Shown: positions 1 to 8,504 of the stretch, piece after piece
Numbering within the stretch: the first letter of the stretch is position 1
Layout of the letters: the number at the start of each line of letters is the position of its first letter
Source: Mycolicibacterium stellerae
Lineage (GTDB): Bacteria; Actinomycetota; Actinomycetes; Mycobacteriales; Mycobacteriaceae
Reading direction: 5' to 3'
Length of the DNA: 35,177 nucleotides
Assembly: GCF_003719305.1 (NCBI RefSeq)
Contig: NZ_RARC01000048.1
Coordinates: forward strand, 1-35,177
Translations under genes and position numbers: made by a program
The notes under the pieces: generated by a model
Told to the model about the DNA's origin: nothing
The model's input: the letters and a program-made list of their open reading frames with translations, nothing else
The model's database searches: none

Positions 1-114
1 GGCAATCGGCTCGGTATCACCCTTCTCGGCGATCTCCAGACGTGCCGTGAGCTCATCAATCCGATGAAGTGCCTCGGTGATGATCGCCCGGCGATCCGAC
101 GGCGCACCAGCCAT
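1..114 (-). CDS. Polyketide synthase, N-terminal fragment (runs off the left edge)
   Basis: Only the first 38 codons are present, starting at ATG 114-112. The peptide opens MAGAPSDRRAIITEALHRI and continues into a helical stretch (IDELTARLEIAEKG), ending TEPIA. This looks like the short N-terminal coiled-coil linker that precedes the KS domain of mycobacterial type I PKSs; the last residues match the usual entry into the KS strand (PIAVVGxGCRFPGG). It starts 5 bp after the stop of the upstream PKS, so the two are very likely co-transcribed and work in sequence, taking the chain from the upstream C-terminal ACP. Module content, reductive domains and release mechanism lie outside the window. 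The family call is an inference from a short sequence plus context. Confidence 0.8.
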   Translation of the reverse strand, partial: MAGAPSDRRAIITEALHRIDELTARLEIAEKGDTEPIA

Positions 115-119
115 CGCGC

Positions 120-3100
120 TCAATTCAGTCTCTCCGAAAGTTGTTGCAGCAGTTCGTCCTCCGAGAAGTCGTCGTAGTCGTCGACTTCCTCTTGTTCGGC
201 TGCTTCGATCAGCTCGGGGAGGATGGTGGCGAGGTATCCGGACAGCGCGACCACCGTTGGATAGTCGAAGACCACCGAGGCAGGCATCACCTCGCCCAGA
301 CTTTCGGACAGAGAACGCTGGAGAGTCACGCTCATCAGCGAATCCATCCCGACCTGGAAGAACCCGGCGGAAGGGTCGACGAACTGCGGCGAGGTCAGGC
401 TCATCGCATCCGCCACCGCAGCCCTCACATGCGCGACCAGCAGATCGTGCCGGTCCGCCGGCTCACATGCGCGCAGCGCCTCGCGGAACGCTGTCACCGG
501 CGCCGACGGGCTTTCACCGGTCTCCTCGACGGGCTCTGCGGGCAGCAGATCATCCACGATGTGCAGCTGTGCACGCGTCCGGTAGGCGGTAGCCAACCTC
601 GTCCAGTCTGCGGCGACGACAGTGGACCGGACAGGAGCACCCGGGCTGAGTACCGACCACAGCGCCTGAATGGCCACCTCATCGGGCATCGGTTCGAGTC
701 CCGAGTCGAGGGTGATCTGGCGCTCCTGCTCGATTTGGTTGTCAGCCAAGGATTTCCACAGTCCCCAGTTGATCGTCGTGGCGGGAAGACCTGCAGCGCG
801 ACGCGCGTAGGCGAACGTGTCCAGGAACGTGGTGGTCGCGGCGTAGTGCGACAGCCAGCGCGAGCCAAGCAATCCCGAAATCGACGCGAACAACACGAAC
901 TGGCGCACCGGCGTAGTCAGCGAGAGCTTGTGCAGAACCTCCAGCGCATCCAACTTGGGAGCGAACATGCCCGCGACATCGTCGTCGGTCATGTCGCACA
1001 GCGTGATCGGACCCCCGCCAAAGGCGGCGAGGTAAATTCCACCCAGCGGAGGAAGGTCGTTGCCGAATCGTCCGAACACCTCCGCCATCGAGGCTTCGTC
1101 GGCAGCGTCGGCCGCCACCGCCACCAGTTTGGTGCCTTGAGCGGCAAGCGAATCGGCCAGCGCATCCAGTCGATTCCCCGGGTTCCTCGAGACCGCGACG
1201 ACGGTACCGGCACCCATGTCCGCGAGCTGCTGAATCAGGTACGGACCGATGTTGCCGGTCGCCCCGACGACCAGATGGCTGCATTCCTTGTCGAGGCCCT
1301 CGGCTGACATCGCAGGAAGGACGCTTGGCCGCCTCAACCGTGCGACGCGCCGGATACCGGCCCGGTACACGATCTGGTCTTCGCCTGCGGTGCTGCGCGT
1401 TTCGTCGACCAGGTAGCGAGCCGCCAGTTGCGCGGGTACCGACTCGTCGACGTCGACGACCGCACCCCAGATCTCGGGATGCTCGAGTGCAAGCGTGCGG
1501 CCGAGCCCCCACAGAACCGCGTGGGCTGGATTGGCCCTGTCACCTTCGGCGGTTGGCTGTGCATTGCGGGTCAGCATGAGCAGCTTCGGCGGAGTCGCCA
1601 TCCTGGCAAGCGCGACGCTGAGCCGCCGTGCGGTGTTGAAGAGGCGATACCCGTGTGCCGCCTCGAATGAACTCGCTGCGGCCGGTGCGTACAGCACGAA
1701 ATCCGCTTCTGCGAGAGCATCGGCCACGTCGGCCTCGGCGGCGTCCTCGGTCAGCACCGAGACGCCGGCGTCCGCGCCCTCGAGAAGCCCGATTTGCGCT
1801 GCCACCTCACTGTCACCGAGCACCACCCAGGATGCTCCCGACAGCGTCCGGTCATCGGTGACGGGCAGAGCGGGCCAAGCCATCTCGCAGTACCAGTCGG
1901 CAGGGATGACACCGGTCCCGGTTGCGGCGGCCGAAGATCCGGTGTGGCCGCCGACATCGCGGCGCCGGGGCATCGCCTGAAAGTCGATCCAGTGGCTGCT
2001 GTGCTCCCACGGCGTCGTCGGCAACTGCACATGCGGCTCGGGCGGATGGACCGCCTGCGGAAGCCGCGTGGTGTAGGTCCTGTTGAGGCTGGTGTGGAAG
2101 CTCATCGTGTCGTCACCATCGCGCTCCAGGGTGCCAACGCTGTGGTGATGCGTGTCGCTGAGAGTCTCGGTGACGGCCTGCGCCAGCATCGGGTGAGCGC
2201 TGACTTCGACGAACATCGCGTGCTCGGCGCCCGCGGTAGCGATCGTCTGGCTGAACCGGACCGGCTGACGCACGTTGGCCACCCAGTAGTCGGCGTCGAA
2301 CGCCGGCGTACTTCCGTCGGCGAGGACGGTCGACAAGAACGGTATCGCTGGCGTCATTGGTGTGAGATCGGCTAGCGCTGAACGCAATTCGGGCAGGATA
2401 GGATCCATAAGGGCGTTATGAGAGGCCACCTCCATGTTCACCCGGCGCGCGAACCGGCCGCTCTGCCGCACGTCCTCAAGGAGGGCATCGATCTGTGCAG
2501 GCGGTCCCGCAACCACCGTCTGGCGCGGCGACGAGTAGACCGCAAGGCTGACCCCTTGGTAGTTACCGATCAGCTCCGCTGTCGCCTCCGCATCCAGCGC
2601 GAGCAGCGCGACGGCACCCTGGCCGGCCAGCCGCGACATCAGCCGTGACCGGGTGGCAATCACCCGCAACCCGTCTTCCACCGTCAGGGCGCCTGCGATC
2701 ACCGCCGCAGTGACCTCACCCATCGAGTGGCCGACGACGGCGTCAGGGGTGACTCCGTATGAGCGCCACAGCTCGGTGAGTGCGAGCTGCAAGCCCATCG
2801 TCACCGGTTGCACCTGGGCATCGCCGGCGATCGGCCGGCCCTCTGAAAGAATCTCGTGCAGGGAGAACCCGACGTGCTCGACGAACAGCGGCTCCAGCTT
2901 GGCGACGGCGTCGGCGAAAACCGGCTCGTCGGCCAGCAATTGCTTGCCCATTCCGGCCCAGTGCGCGCCTTGGCCCGAGTACACGAACACGGTTCCGGAC
3001 CCGCAGGGACCCTCATGTGAGCCGACGACTCCTTCGGCCGACGTGCCCGCCGCAACAGCCGCCAACCCCACCATCGCCTGTGCGGCGTTGCGTGCGCACA

Positions 3101-4883
3101 CCGTGGCGAATTGAGGATGACGCGTGCGGTGGTGATTGAGTGTGTGCGCCACGTCCGAAAGCGATACACCGGCACCGTCTGTGGCCATCCACTCAGCGAG
3201 CGCGCCAGCGGCCGCAGCGATCCGCTGTTCGGTCTTGCCCGTCACCATCAGCGTGGTCACCGGCAAATCCTCTCGCGGCTCAGGGATTGCCACCTCAGGG
3301 GCCTGTTCGATGATCACGTGGGCGTTCGTGCCCCCGAAGCCGAACGACGACACACCCGCCCGACGGGGGCGATCCACCGATGGCCAGTCCCGATCCTCTG
3401 CGACGACTTCCAACCGCAACTGATCGAATGGGATGTGCGGATTCGGGTTCTGATAGCGATTGTTCGCCGGTATCTGGCCCTTCTGCACGGCAAGCACAGC
3501 CTTGATGAAGCCCGCGACTCCCGCCGCGGCCTCCAGGTGTCCCAGGTTCGACTTCACGGCGCCGACCAGCAGCGGTGCATCCGCGGGACGCCCGCGACCC
3601 AGCACGCCGCCCAGTGCACGGGCCTCGATCGGATCACCGAGGAAGGTGCCCGTTCCGTGCGCCTCCACATAGTCGACTTCGTGCGGGTGCACGCCGGCCT
3701 GCGAGTACGCCGCACGCAGCACCGCAGTCTGAGCAGCGGGGTTGGGAGCCATCAGGCCGTTGGAGCGGCCGTCCTGGTTGATCGCCGAACCGCGCACGAC
3801 CGCCAAGACCCGATCTCCGTCGCGCAGCGCGTCGCTGAGGCGCTTGAGTACGACAACGCCGCAGCCCTCACCACGGACGAATCCGTCGGCGTCGGCGTCG
3901 AACGCATGGCACAGGCCAGTCGGTGACAGGGCACCCGCCTGGTCGAAGCCGTGGAAGACGGCGGGCGACAACAATAAGTTCACCCCTGCCGCGATCGCCA
4001 CTTCAGACTCGCGTAACCGCAGGCTCTGGCTCGCGAGGTGCAGCGCCACCAGCGACGAGGAGCACGCGGTGTCGACTGCGACCGACGGGCCGCGCAGATC
4101 GAGGAAGTAGGAAAGCCGGTTAGCGATGATGCTGAGCGCACCGCCGGTGTTGCTCCAGGCGTCGACCTTCGGCAGGTCAGCGGCGGCCAGATAGCCGTAC
4201 TCGCTGAAGCATGCCCCGACGAACACACCAGTCTGGGAACGGCGCAGCGTGCTGGCCGGGATCCCCGCGTGCTCGAGAGCCTCCCATGCCACCTCGAGAA
4301 GCAGCCGTTGCTGCGGATCCATCTTGACGGCTTCGCGGCGGGAGATCTCGAAGAATTCCGCATCGAACGCGTCGACGTCGTCGAGGAAAGAACCCCAGCG
4401 AGTGGTACCCGCAAGCGCGGCGGCCACGTCCGGCGAACCGTCGTCGAACGGCAGCCAGCGCTCGGCAGGAACCTCGCCGACCGAGCACTGCCCGTCCCAG
4501 AGGAATTGCCACAGTCCCTCAGGTGCTGTGATCCCGCCGGGGAACCGGCAGCCAAGGCCCACCACCGCGATCGGCGCGTTGATGGAATCCCGCACTGCCG
4601 CGGTCCCGACGGTGCTCTCGGTGGCATCTGAATCCGCTGCCGCCGTGAAGAATTCGACGAGTGCGTTGATCGTCGGGTTTTGCCAGAAATCCACCGGGGA
4701 GACCGGTCGGCCCAGCTTGTCGGCAAGCTCACCCGACAATTCGATGGCATCACGGGAGCCGACTCCCACGTCTTTCAGAGACGCGTCGACGTCGATCTCA
4801 TCGGCGTCGCACCCAAGCCGTGCACACAGGTTGGCAACCAGCCAGTCGCGGAGCTCGACGCCTTCGGCATTGATTTCAGTCAT
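120..4883 (-). CDS. Type I modular polyketide synthase, ACP-KS-AT-KR-ACP
   Basis: A 1587-residue lipid-type PKS. Domains in order are: an N-terminal ACP (about 8-80, phosphopantetheine Ser43 in VGSRDA); KS (about 102-528, Cys274 in DTACSSS, His409 in EAHGTGT, His449 in NLGH); AT (about 630-920, Ser720 in GHSMGE, specificity motif VASH at 819-822); KR (about 1200-1385, nucleotide loop GATGNIG at 1208-1213, Ser1334, Tyr1347); and a second ACP (about 1480-1555, Ser1515 in VGMDSLMSV). A C-terminal acidic helix (SEDELLQQLSERLN) resembles a docking tail. No DH or ER domain is recognisable, so a beta-hydroxy product is expected. An ACP before the first KS is the arrangement by which PpsA accepts acyl groups from FadD26, and the ligase gene lies directly upstream with an ATGA overlap. 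VASH is close to the methylmalonyl-type YASH motif, but mycobacterial ATs with VASH vary, so the extender unit stays open. The KR has Thr four residues after Tyr1347, where many KRs have Asn. Confidence 0.95.
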   Translation of the reverse strand: MTEINAEGVELRDWLVANLCARLGCDADEIDVDASLKDVGVGSRDAIELSGELADKLGRPVSPVDFWQNPTINALVEFFTAAADSDATESTVGTAAVRDSINAPIAVVGLGCRFPGGITAPEGLWQFLWDGQCSVGEVPAERWLPFDDGSPDVAAALAGTTRWGSFLDDVDAFDAEFFEISRREAVKMDPQQRLLLEVAWEALEHAGIPASTLRRSQTGVFVGACFSEYGYLAAADLPKVDAWSNTGGALSIIANRLSYFLDLRGPSVAVDTACSSSLVALHLASQSLRLRESEVAIAAGVNLLLSPAVFHGFDQAGALSPTGLCHAFDADADGFVRGEGCGVVVLKRLSDALRDGDRVLAVVRGSAINQDGRSNGLMAPNPAAQTAVLRAAYSQAGVHPHEVDYVEAHGTGTFLGDPIEARALGGVLGRGRPADAPLLVGAVKSNLGHLEAAAGVAGFIKAVLAVQKGQIPANNRYQNPNPHIPFDQLRLEVVAEDRDWPSVDRPRRAGVSSFGFGGTNAHVIIEQAPEVAIPEPREDLPVTTLMVTGKTEQRIAAAAGALAEWMATDGAGVSLSDVAHTLNHHRTRHPQFATVCARNAAQAMVGLAAVAAGTSAEGVVGSHEGPCGSGTVFVYSGQGAHWAGMGKQLLADEPVFADAVAKLEPLFVEHVGFSLHEILSEGRPIAGDAQVQPVTMGLQLALTELWRSYGVTPDAVVGHSMGEVTAAVIAGALTVEDGLRVIATRSRLMSRLAGQGAVALLALDAEATAELIGNYQGVSLAVYSSPRQTVVAGPPAQIDALLEDVRQSGRFARRVNMEVASHNALMDPILPELRSALADLTPMTPAIPFLSTVLADGSTPAFDADYWVANVRQPVRFSQTIATAGAEHAMFVEVSAHPMLAQAVTETLSDTHHHSVGTLERDGDDTMSFHTSLNRTYTTRLPQAVHPPEPHVQLPTTPWEHSSHWIDFQAMPRRRDVGGHTGSSAAATGTGVIPADWYCEMAWPALPVTDDRTLSGASWVVLGDSEVAAQIGLLEGADAGVSVLTEDAAEADVADALAEADFVLYAPAAASSFEAAHGYRLFNTARRLSVALARMATPPKLLMLTRNAQPTAEGDRANPAHAVLWGLGRTLALEHPEIWGAVVDVDESVPAQLAARYLVDETRSTAGEDQIVYRAGIRRVARLRRPSVLPAMSAEGLDKECSHLVVGATGNIGPYLIQQLADMGAGTVVAVSRNPGNRLDALADSLAAQGTKLVAVAADAADEASMAEVFGRFGNDLPPLGGIYLAAFGGGPITLCDMTDDDVAGMFAPKLDALEVLHKLSLTTPVRQFVLFASISGLLGSRWLSHYAATTTFLDTFAYARRAAGLPATTINWGLWKSLADNQIEQERQITLDSGLEPMPDEVAIQALWSVLSPGAPVRSTVVAADWTRLATAYRTRAQLHIVDDLLPAEPVEETGESPSAPVTAFREALRACEPADRHDLLVAHVRAAVADAMSLTSPQFVDPSAGFFQVGMDSLMSVTLQRSLSESLGEVMPASVVFDYPTVVALSGYLATILPELIEAAEQEEVDDYDDFSEDELLQQLSERLN

Positions 4884-6622
4884 GATGTGATGTCCACTCG
4901 CTCGAACTCGTTACGTTTGTACAGCTCTGCACAGGTTGACCTGCGGACCTTCCCGCTCGTGGTGATGGGTAGCGAACCAGGAGGCACGAACACGAGGTCG
5001 GTGACCCGCAGCCGGTGAACGTTGGAGATGGCTGAGGTCAGTTCACGCTTCAGCGTGCGGAGCCGGGTGCCGAACTCCTCATCGGATTCGGCGCGCTTCT
5101 TGACCTCGACGATGGCCACGAGTTTCTCGGTCTGATCCTCGGTGATCGAGATGGCGGCCGAGCGCCCTTTGCTGATCTCGGTGATCGTCGACTCGATGTC
5201 GTCGGGATAGTGGTTGGAGCCGTCGACGATCAGCAGATCCTTGATCCGACCAATGATGAACAGCTCGCCCTCGGAGATGACGCCAAGGTCGCCGGTCCGC
5301 AGCCACGGCGCCTCCGGCGTTCCGGGCGACGAATTGACCAGACGGGCGCCGAACACACGTTGGGTTTCAGACGGTTTCTTCCAGTACCCCTTGGCCACGT
5401 TGTCCCCGTGCACCCAGATTTCGCCGACCTTACCTGCCGGATTCTCGGTTCCGGACGCCGGATCGACGATGCGCATCATGGTGCTTCGCACCGAGCCGTG
5501 GCCGATCAGGTCGGTGCTGCCGACCAATTCGTTCTCGCAGCGTTTGGCGTGTCCGCTCGACAGCTTCTCGTAGTCGAAACGTGCGACCGAAGGAGGCTGG
5601 CCGTTGTTCGACGTCGCCACATAGACGGTGGCTTCGGCGAGTCCGTAGGACGGACGCAACGTCGACTGCTTGAGATTGAACTGCGCGAACCGGTCGGTGA
5701 ACCGTTTGAACGTCGCGGCGTGGACCCGCTCGGCGCCGCTGCAGATCGCGTGCACGTCACCGAGGTCGAGTCCCGCCATGTCCTCGTCGGATGTGCGGCG
5801 AGCCGCCAGCTCGAATGCGAAGTTCGGTGCGGCTGAGAAGCAGCCGGGATGGGTAGCGAGAAGTTGTATCCAGCGTGCCGGTCGCTGCAGGAATGCCATC
5901 GGGCTCATCAGCACGCCTTCGCGTCCGCAGACGAGCGGTGTGCAGATGCCCTTGATCAGCCCCATGTCGTGGTACAGGGGTAGCCAAGAAACGAAGGTGG
6001 TGTCCTCCCGTATCGATTCGCCGAAGTAATCGGCCAACGCCTGCTCGACGTTCACGATGACGTTCTTGTGGGTGACCACGACACCGGCAGGCGAGCGGGT
6101 CGACCCAGAGGTGTATTGGAGGTACGCCGCGGTGTTCACCGGCACCTTGCCGGCACCGGAGCCTCGCGGCGAGGCGAGGTCCAGTGAGTCGACGTCAACG
6201 ACGACCGGAGCGGCGTTGCGACCGTGGTCCTGCGCGTAGGGAGTGACGGCGTCGACCGCGGCCGACGTGGTGAGGATGACTGTGGGTGCACAGTCCTGCA
6301 GCACCGATGACACGCGTTCGTCGTGGACGCCGTACTGAGGCACCGAAAGGGGCACCGCGATGAACCCGGCTTGGATCGCCCCGAAGAACGAGATGACATA
6401 CCCGAGTCCTTGCGGCGCAACGATCGCGGCGCGGTCGCCGGCAGAGCCGCAGGTGGTCAGCTCATCGGCAAGGCATTCCGCCGCGCGAAGCAGTTCTGCC
6501 CAGGTCAGACTCTCGGCAAACCCATTCGGATCGACGTCGTAGTCCATGAACGTGTAGGCCGTGGCGTCTGGAGTTCTGGTCGCACGCTCTTGCAACAACG
6601 ATGTCAGAGATGCCTCAGCCAT
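4880..6622 (-). CDS. Long-chain fatty acyl-AMP ligase (FAAL, FadD family)
   Basis: A 580-residue adenylate-forming enzyme. FAALs activate fatty acids as acyl-AMP and pass them to a PKS ACP rather than to CoA. Visible motifs are the AMP-binding loop LQYTSGSTRSPAG (168-180), WLPLYHDMGLIKG (213-225), PSYGLAEATVYVA (about 324-336), LRTGDLG (441-447) and, in the C-terminal domain, GRIKDLLIVDGSNHYPDDIE (458-477), which is typical of FAALs. A catalytic Lys lies in TTSGKVRRS near the C-terminus. The stretch around residues 350-378 fits the FAAL-specific insertion that disfavours CoA binding. ATG 6622 is supported by AGGAAGG at 6631-6637, 8 nt upstream. The TGA stop overlaps the PKS start as ATGA, which suggests translational coupling and matched output. 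Chain length and product cannot be read from the sequence. Confidence 0.95.
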   Translation of the reverse strand: MAEASLTSLLQERATRTPDATAYTFMDYDVDPNGFAESLTWAELLRAAECLADELTTCGSAGDRAAIVAPQGLGYVISFFGAIQAGFIAVPLSVPQYGVHDERVSSVLQDCAPTVILTTSAAVDAVTPYAQDHGRNAAPVVVDVDSLDLASPRGSGAGKVPVNTAAYLQYTSGSTRSPAGVVVTHKNVIVNVEQALADYFGESIREDTTFVSWLPLYHDMGLIKGICTPLVCGREGVLMSPMAFLQRPARWIQLLATHPGCFSAAPNFAFELAARRTSDEDMAGLDLGDVHAICSGAERVHAATFKRFTDRFAQFNLKQSTLRPSYGLAEATVYVATSNNGQPPSVARFDYEKLSSGHAKRCENELVGSTDLIGHGSVRSTMMRIVDPASGTENPAGKVGEIWVHGDNVAKGYWKKPSETQRVFGARLVNSSPGTPEAPWLRTGDLGVISEGELFIIGRIKDLLIVDGSNHYPDDIESTITEISKGRSAAISITEDQTEKLVAIVEVKKRAESDEEFGTRLRTLKRELTSAISNVHRLRVTDLVFVPPGSLPITTSGKVRRSTCAELYKRNEFERVDITS

Positions 6623-6678
6623 GATCCGTCCCTTCCTGTAGCTTTCGGCTCAGATTTCCGTGGGTAAGCCGACGCCGC

Positions 6679-6698
6679 ACGAGTAGTCTGCTACTCGT
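6679..6698. promoter_or_regulatory. Perfect 8-bp inverted repeat, candidate operator of the FAAL-PKS operon
   Basis: ACGAGTAG (6679-6686), spacer TCTG, CTACTCGT (6691-6698). The arms are exact reverse complements. The element lies 57-76 bp upstream of the FAAL start codon, in the expected promoter/leader region. It could be a dimeric repressor site (TetR-type spacing) or an RNA hairpin in the 5' leader. No cognate regulator gene is adjacent. Confidence 0.5.
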
Positions 6699-7497
6699 TT
6701 GCTGCGTCAAGTCCGGTTTTCGCATTTTCGATGTCCCCTGTGAATCACTGCCATGCGTCGCAGACCCCAGACCCGACCCCGCTCAGCGACAATAGCGAGT
6801 TCGCTTGGCCGTATCCAAATCGGTCGTGACAAGCACAAATCGCTCCCATGTAGTTGACTCGGCGAAAATTTACACCCGCGTTTTGGTTCTGTCCTGCCGT
6901 TAGCCAGAATTTAACTTATGCCGAGCAGAAGCGCCTACCCCAGGAAGTAGCTAGCGAACCTAGGTGAATGCCAAAAGCAAAGCTCACAGCGTTGGGGAAG
7001 CTCCGGCTGGGCGTTCGCGGTCCCTTGCGTACCAGGCAGTTGTTACTTCGCGGCTTTTTTCGGGCTCGGCGTGTCGCCGAGTCGCGGCCGCGACGAGGCG
7101 CCGCATGAAACCTGTCGGGTGTTGCCGGCTGAGGGGTGTGACACCTCGTCAGCTGCTCCCCGGTGCGAGCGGTCTGCGCAACGGCCGCCAGCCGGGCGGA
7201 CTCGCCGATGATCTTGAAGGGCTGGCAGCGGTGCGGGTGTGTGAGTGAAATGTGTTGTGGCCATGTCAATTTCAGATAGACGATGCTCTGGATACGACCT
7301 GCCCCGCCATCGTCCATCGCGGTTTTCGGCCCCAATTCCCAAGATTCGCCACCGCTGCCGTCCAAAGCCCTGCGCTTCTCGCTGTGCTGGGCGGCCTGTC
7401 GCGCCGCTGGGCTTCATCGGCACGACAGCAGGCGAACTGCCCACGGGCCGAGACCGGCTTGCTCAATTGCGGATGCGGGCAGGCGATTACACCACAT

Positions 7498-7512
7498 GTT
7501 CGCATTGCGAAC
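7498..7512. promoter_or_regulatory. Perfect odd palindrome upstream of the thioesterase gene, candidate operator
   Basis: GTTCGCA-T-TGCGAAC: two 7-bp arms around one central base. It lies about 160 bp upstream of the thioesterase start, inside the gene-free interval. The form suits a homodimeric DNA-binding protein. I do not recognise it as a known mycobacterial operator. Confidence 0.35.
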
Positions 7513-7672
7513 CGATGTTCATCGCGGCATGCCTGCGCCATCGTTTCCCGGATAGCGGGCACTCCTGCGCGCAACCCATACGCCAGCCGTGAGATTCGTC
7601 AGCAAGAGAGGGACAAGTCGGCCGGTCGCCGATTCGGTGGCCTACTAGGCATTCATCGAGCATGATGGCGAC

Positions 7673-8443
7673 GTGACCGATACCCAGAACAACAACGAGT
7701 CATCCGGCGTTGCGCACGGTATTCCTGGTTCGCCCGCACCCGTGGGCGCGCTGTACATCTTTCCTCACGCAGGTGGGTCCGCCAGCTCGTACGCTCCGTT
7801 CGCACGCGCGTTTTCTCTTGATATCAAACGGATCGCAGTGCAATACCCGGGCCGAACCGACCGGCACGACGTGCCCGACATCGAGAGCATTCCAGCGCTC
7901 GCAGCCGATGTGTACAGCATGCTCTCGGCCAACAACATCACCCAGACGCCCGTCGCGTTCTTCGGGCACAGCATGGGAGGGCTGATCGCCTTCGAAGTGG
8001 CCAGGAAATTCGAGGAGAACGGCGCTCCGATCGCGGCGCTTTTCCTGTCGGCCTCCCCCGCGCCCGGACACGGCGGTTATGACCAACTGAAGGGCTCCGA
8101 TGCAGAGCTGTTGAAGATGGTGAACGAGATGACCGGCGCCGCGAGCCAGCTGGTCGACGGGCGCTTCGGAGAGACCGTCCTGCGCACTTTGCGCAACTAC
8201 GGGGCAATCACCGGCTACGAATGTCCCCCGGGCACAAAGGTTGCCTGCCCGGTCTACGCCTATGCCGCCGCCGACGACAGCGCAGTTAGCTACGAGAGCG
8301 TAGCGGCATGGTCGGAGTTCACATCGTCCGACTTCGACATACGAACCGTGGCCGGCGACCACTTCTACGTGACGCACACGGTGGACGAACTCGTCGGCGA
8401 CATCGAGCGCCGCATCACCAACCAGGTGAAGGGTCACGGGTGA
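7673..8443 (+). CDS. Type II thioesterase (TesA-like alpha/beta hydrolase)
   Basis: A 256-residue hydrolase of the type II thioesterase family, which releases or edits acyl chains on PKS/NRPS carrier proteins. The fold is marked by FPHAGGSASSY (30-40), the oxyanion/entry motif of these enzymes, the nucleophile Ser100 in GHSMGG, an acidic residue at Asp201 or Asp202 and His230 in GDHFYVT. Length and motif spacing match TesA, which partners lipid PKSs in mycobacteria. The start is GTG 7673: ATG triplets at 7662 and 7665 are out of frame and no earlier in-frame start fits. The gene diverges from the FAAL-PKS operon about 1 kb away. Service to that PKS is an inference from family and proximity. 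No strong Shine-Dalgarno sequence is visible. Confidence 0.9.
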   Translation: MTDTQNNNESSGVAHGIPGSPAPVGALYIFPHAGGSASSYAPFARAFSLDIKRIAVQYPGRTDRHDVPDIESIPALAADVYSMLSANNITQTPVAFFGHSMGGLIAFEVARKFEENGAPIAALFLSASPAPGHGGYDQLKGSDAELLKMVNEMTGAASQLVDGRFGETVLRTLRNYGAITGYECPPGTKVACPVYAYAAADDSAVSYESVAAWSEFTSSDFDIRTVAGDHFYVTHTVDELVGDIERRITNQVKGHG

Positions 8444-8491
8444 CGAAACGAACCACCGGGCGGATCGAGTGACGGCGCTAAGTTTGCCGGG

Positions 8492-8497
8492 TACCTT
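8492..8497 (+). promoter_or_regulatory. -10 element for a leaderless SDR transcript
   Basis: TACCTT fits the mycobacterial TANNNT -10 pattern and lies exactly 7 nt before the ATG at 8505. Transcription would then start at or next to the start codon. No Shine-Dalgarno sequence precedes the ATG, which agrees with a leaderless message. Confidence 0.5.
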
Positions 8498-8504
8498 CTG
8501 ATCC

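Larger units (their letters stand above)
6623..7672. other. Long non-coding interval between divergent FAAL and thioesterase genes
   Basis: About 1050 bp with no protein I recognise. Several short ORFs overlap one another on both strands, but none has a domain, a credible ribosome binding site or a mycobacterial protein-like composition. Stretches near 6700-6740 and 6830-6925 are visibly richer in A and T than the flanking genes. Two perfect inverted repeats are present (listed separately). The interval must hold the promoters of the FAAL-PKS operon and probably of the thioesterase. It could also hold an undetected small RNA or the remains of a lost gene, but nothing specific supports either. 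Confidence 0.6.

Noticed and set aside
4902..4915. Second KstR-like motif TCGAACTCGTTACG
   Set aside because: It fails the last fixed base, is not an extended palindrome and lies inside the FAAL coding sequence near its 3' end.
6916..7665. Several 80-150 codon open frames in the gene-free interval
   Set aside because: They overlap one another on both strands, have no domain or ribosome binding site, and none looks like a mycobacterial protein.
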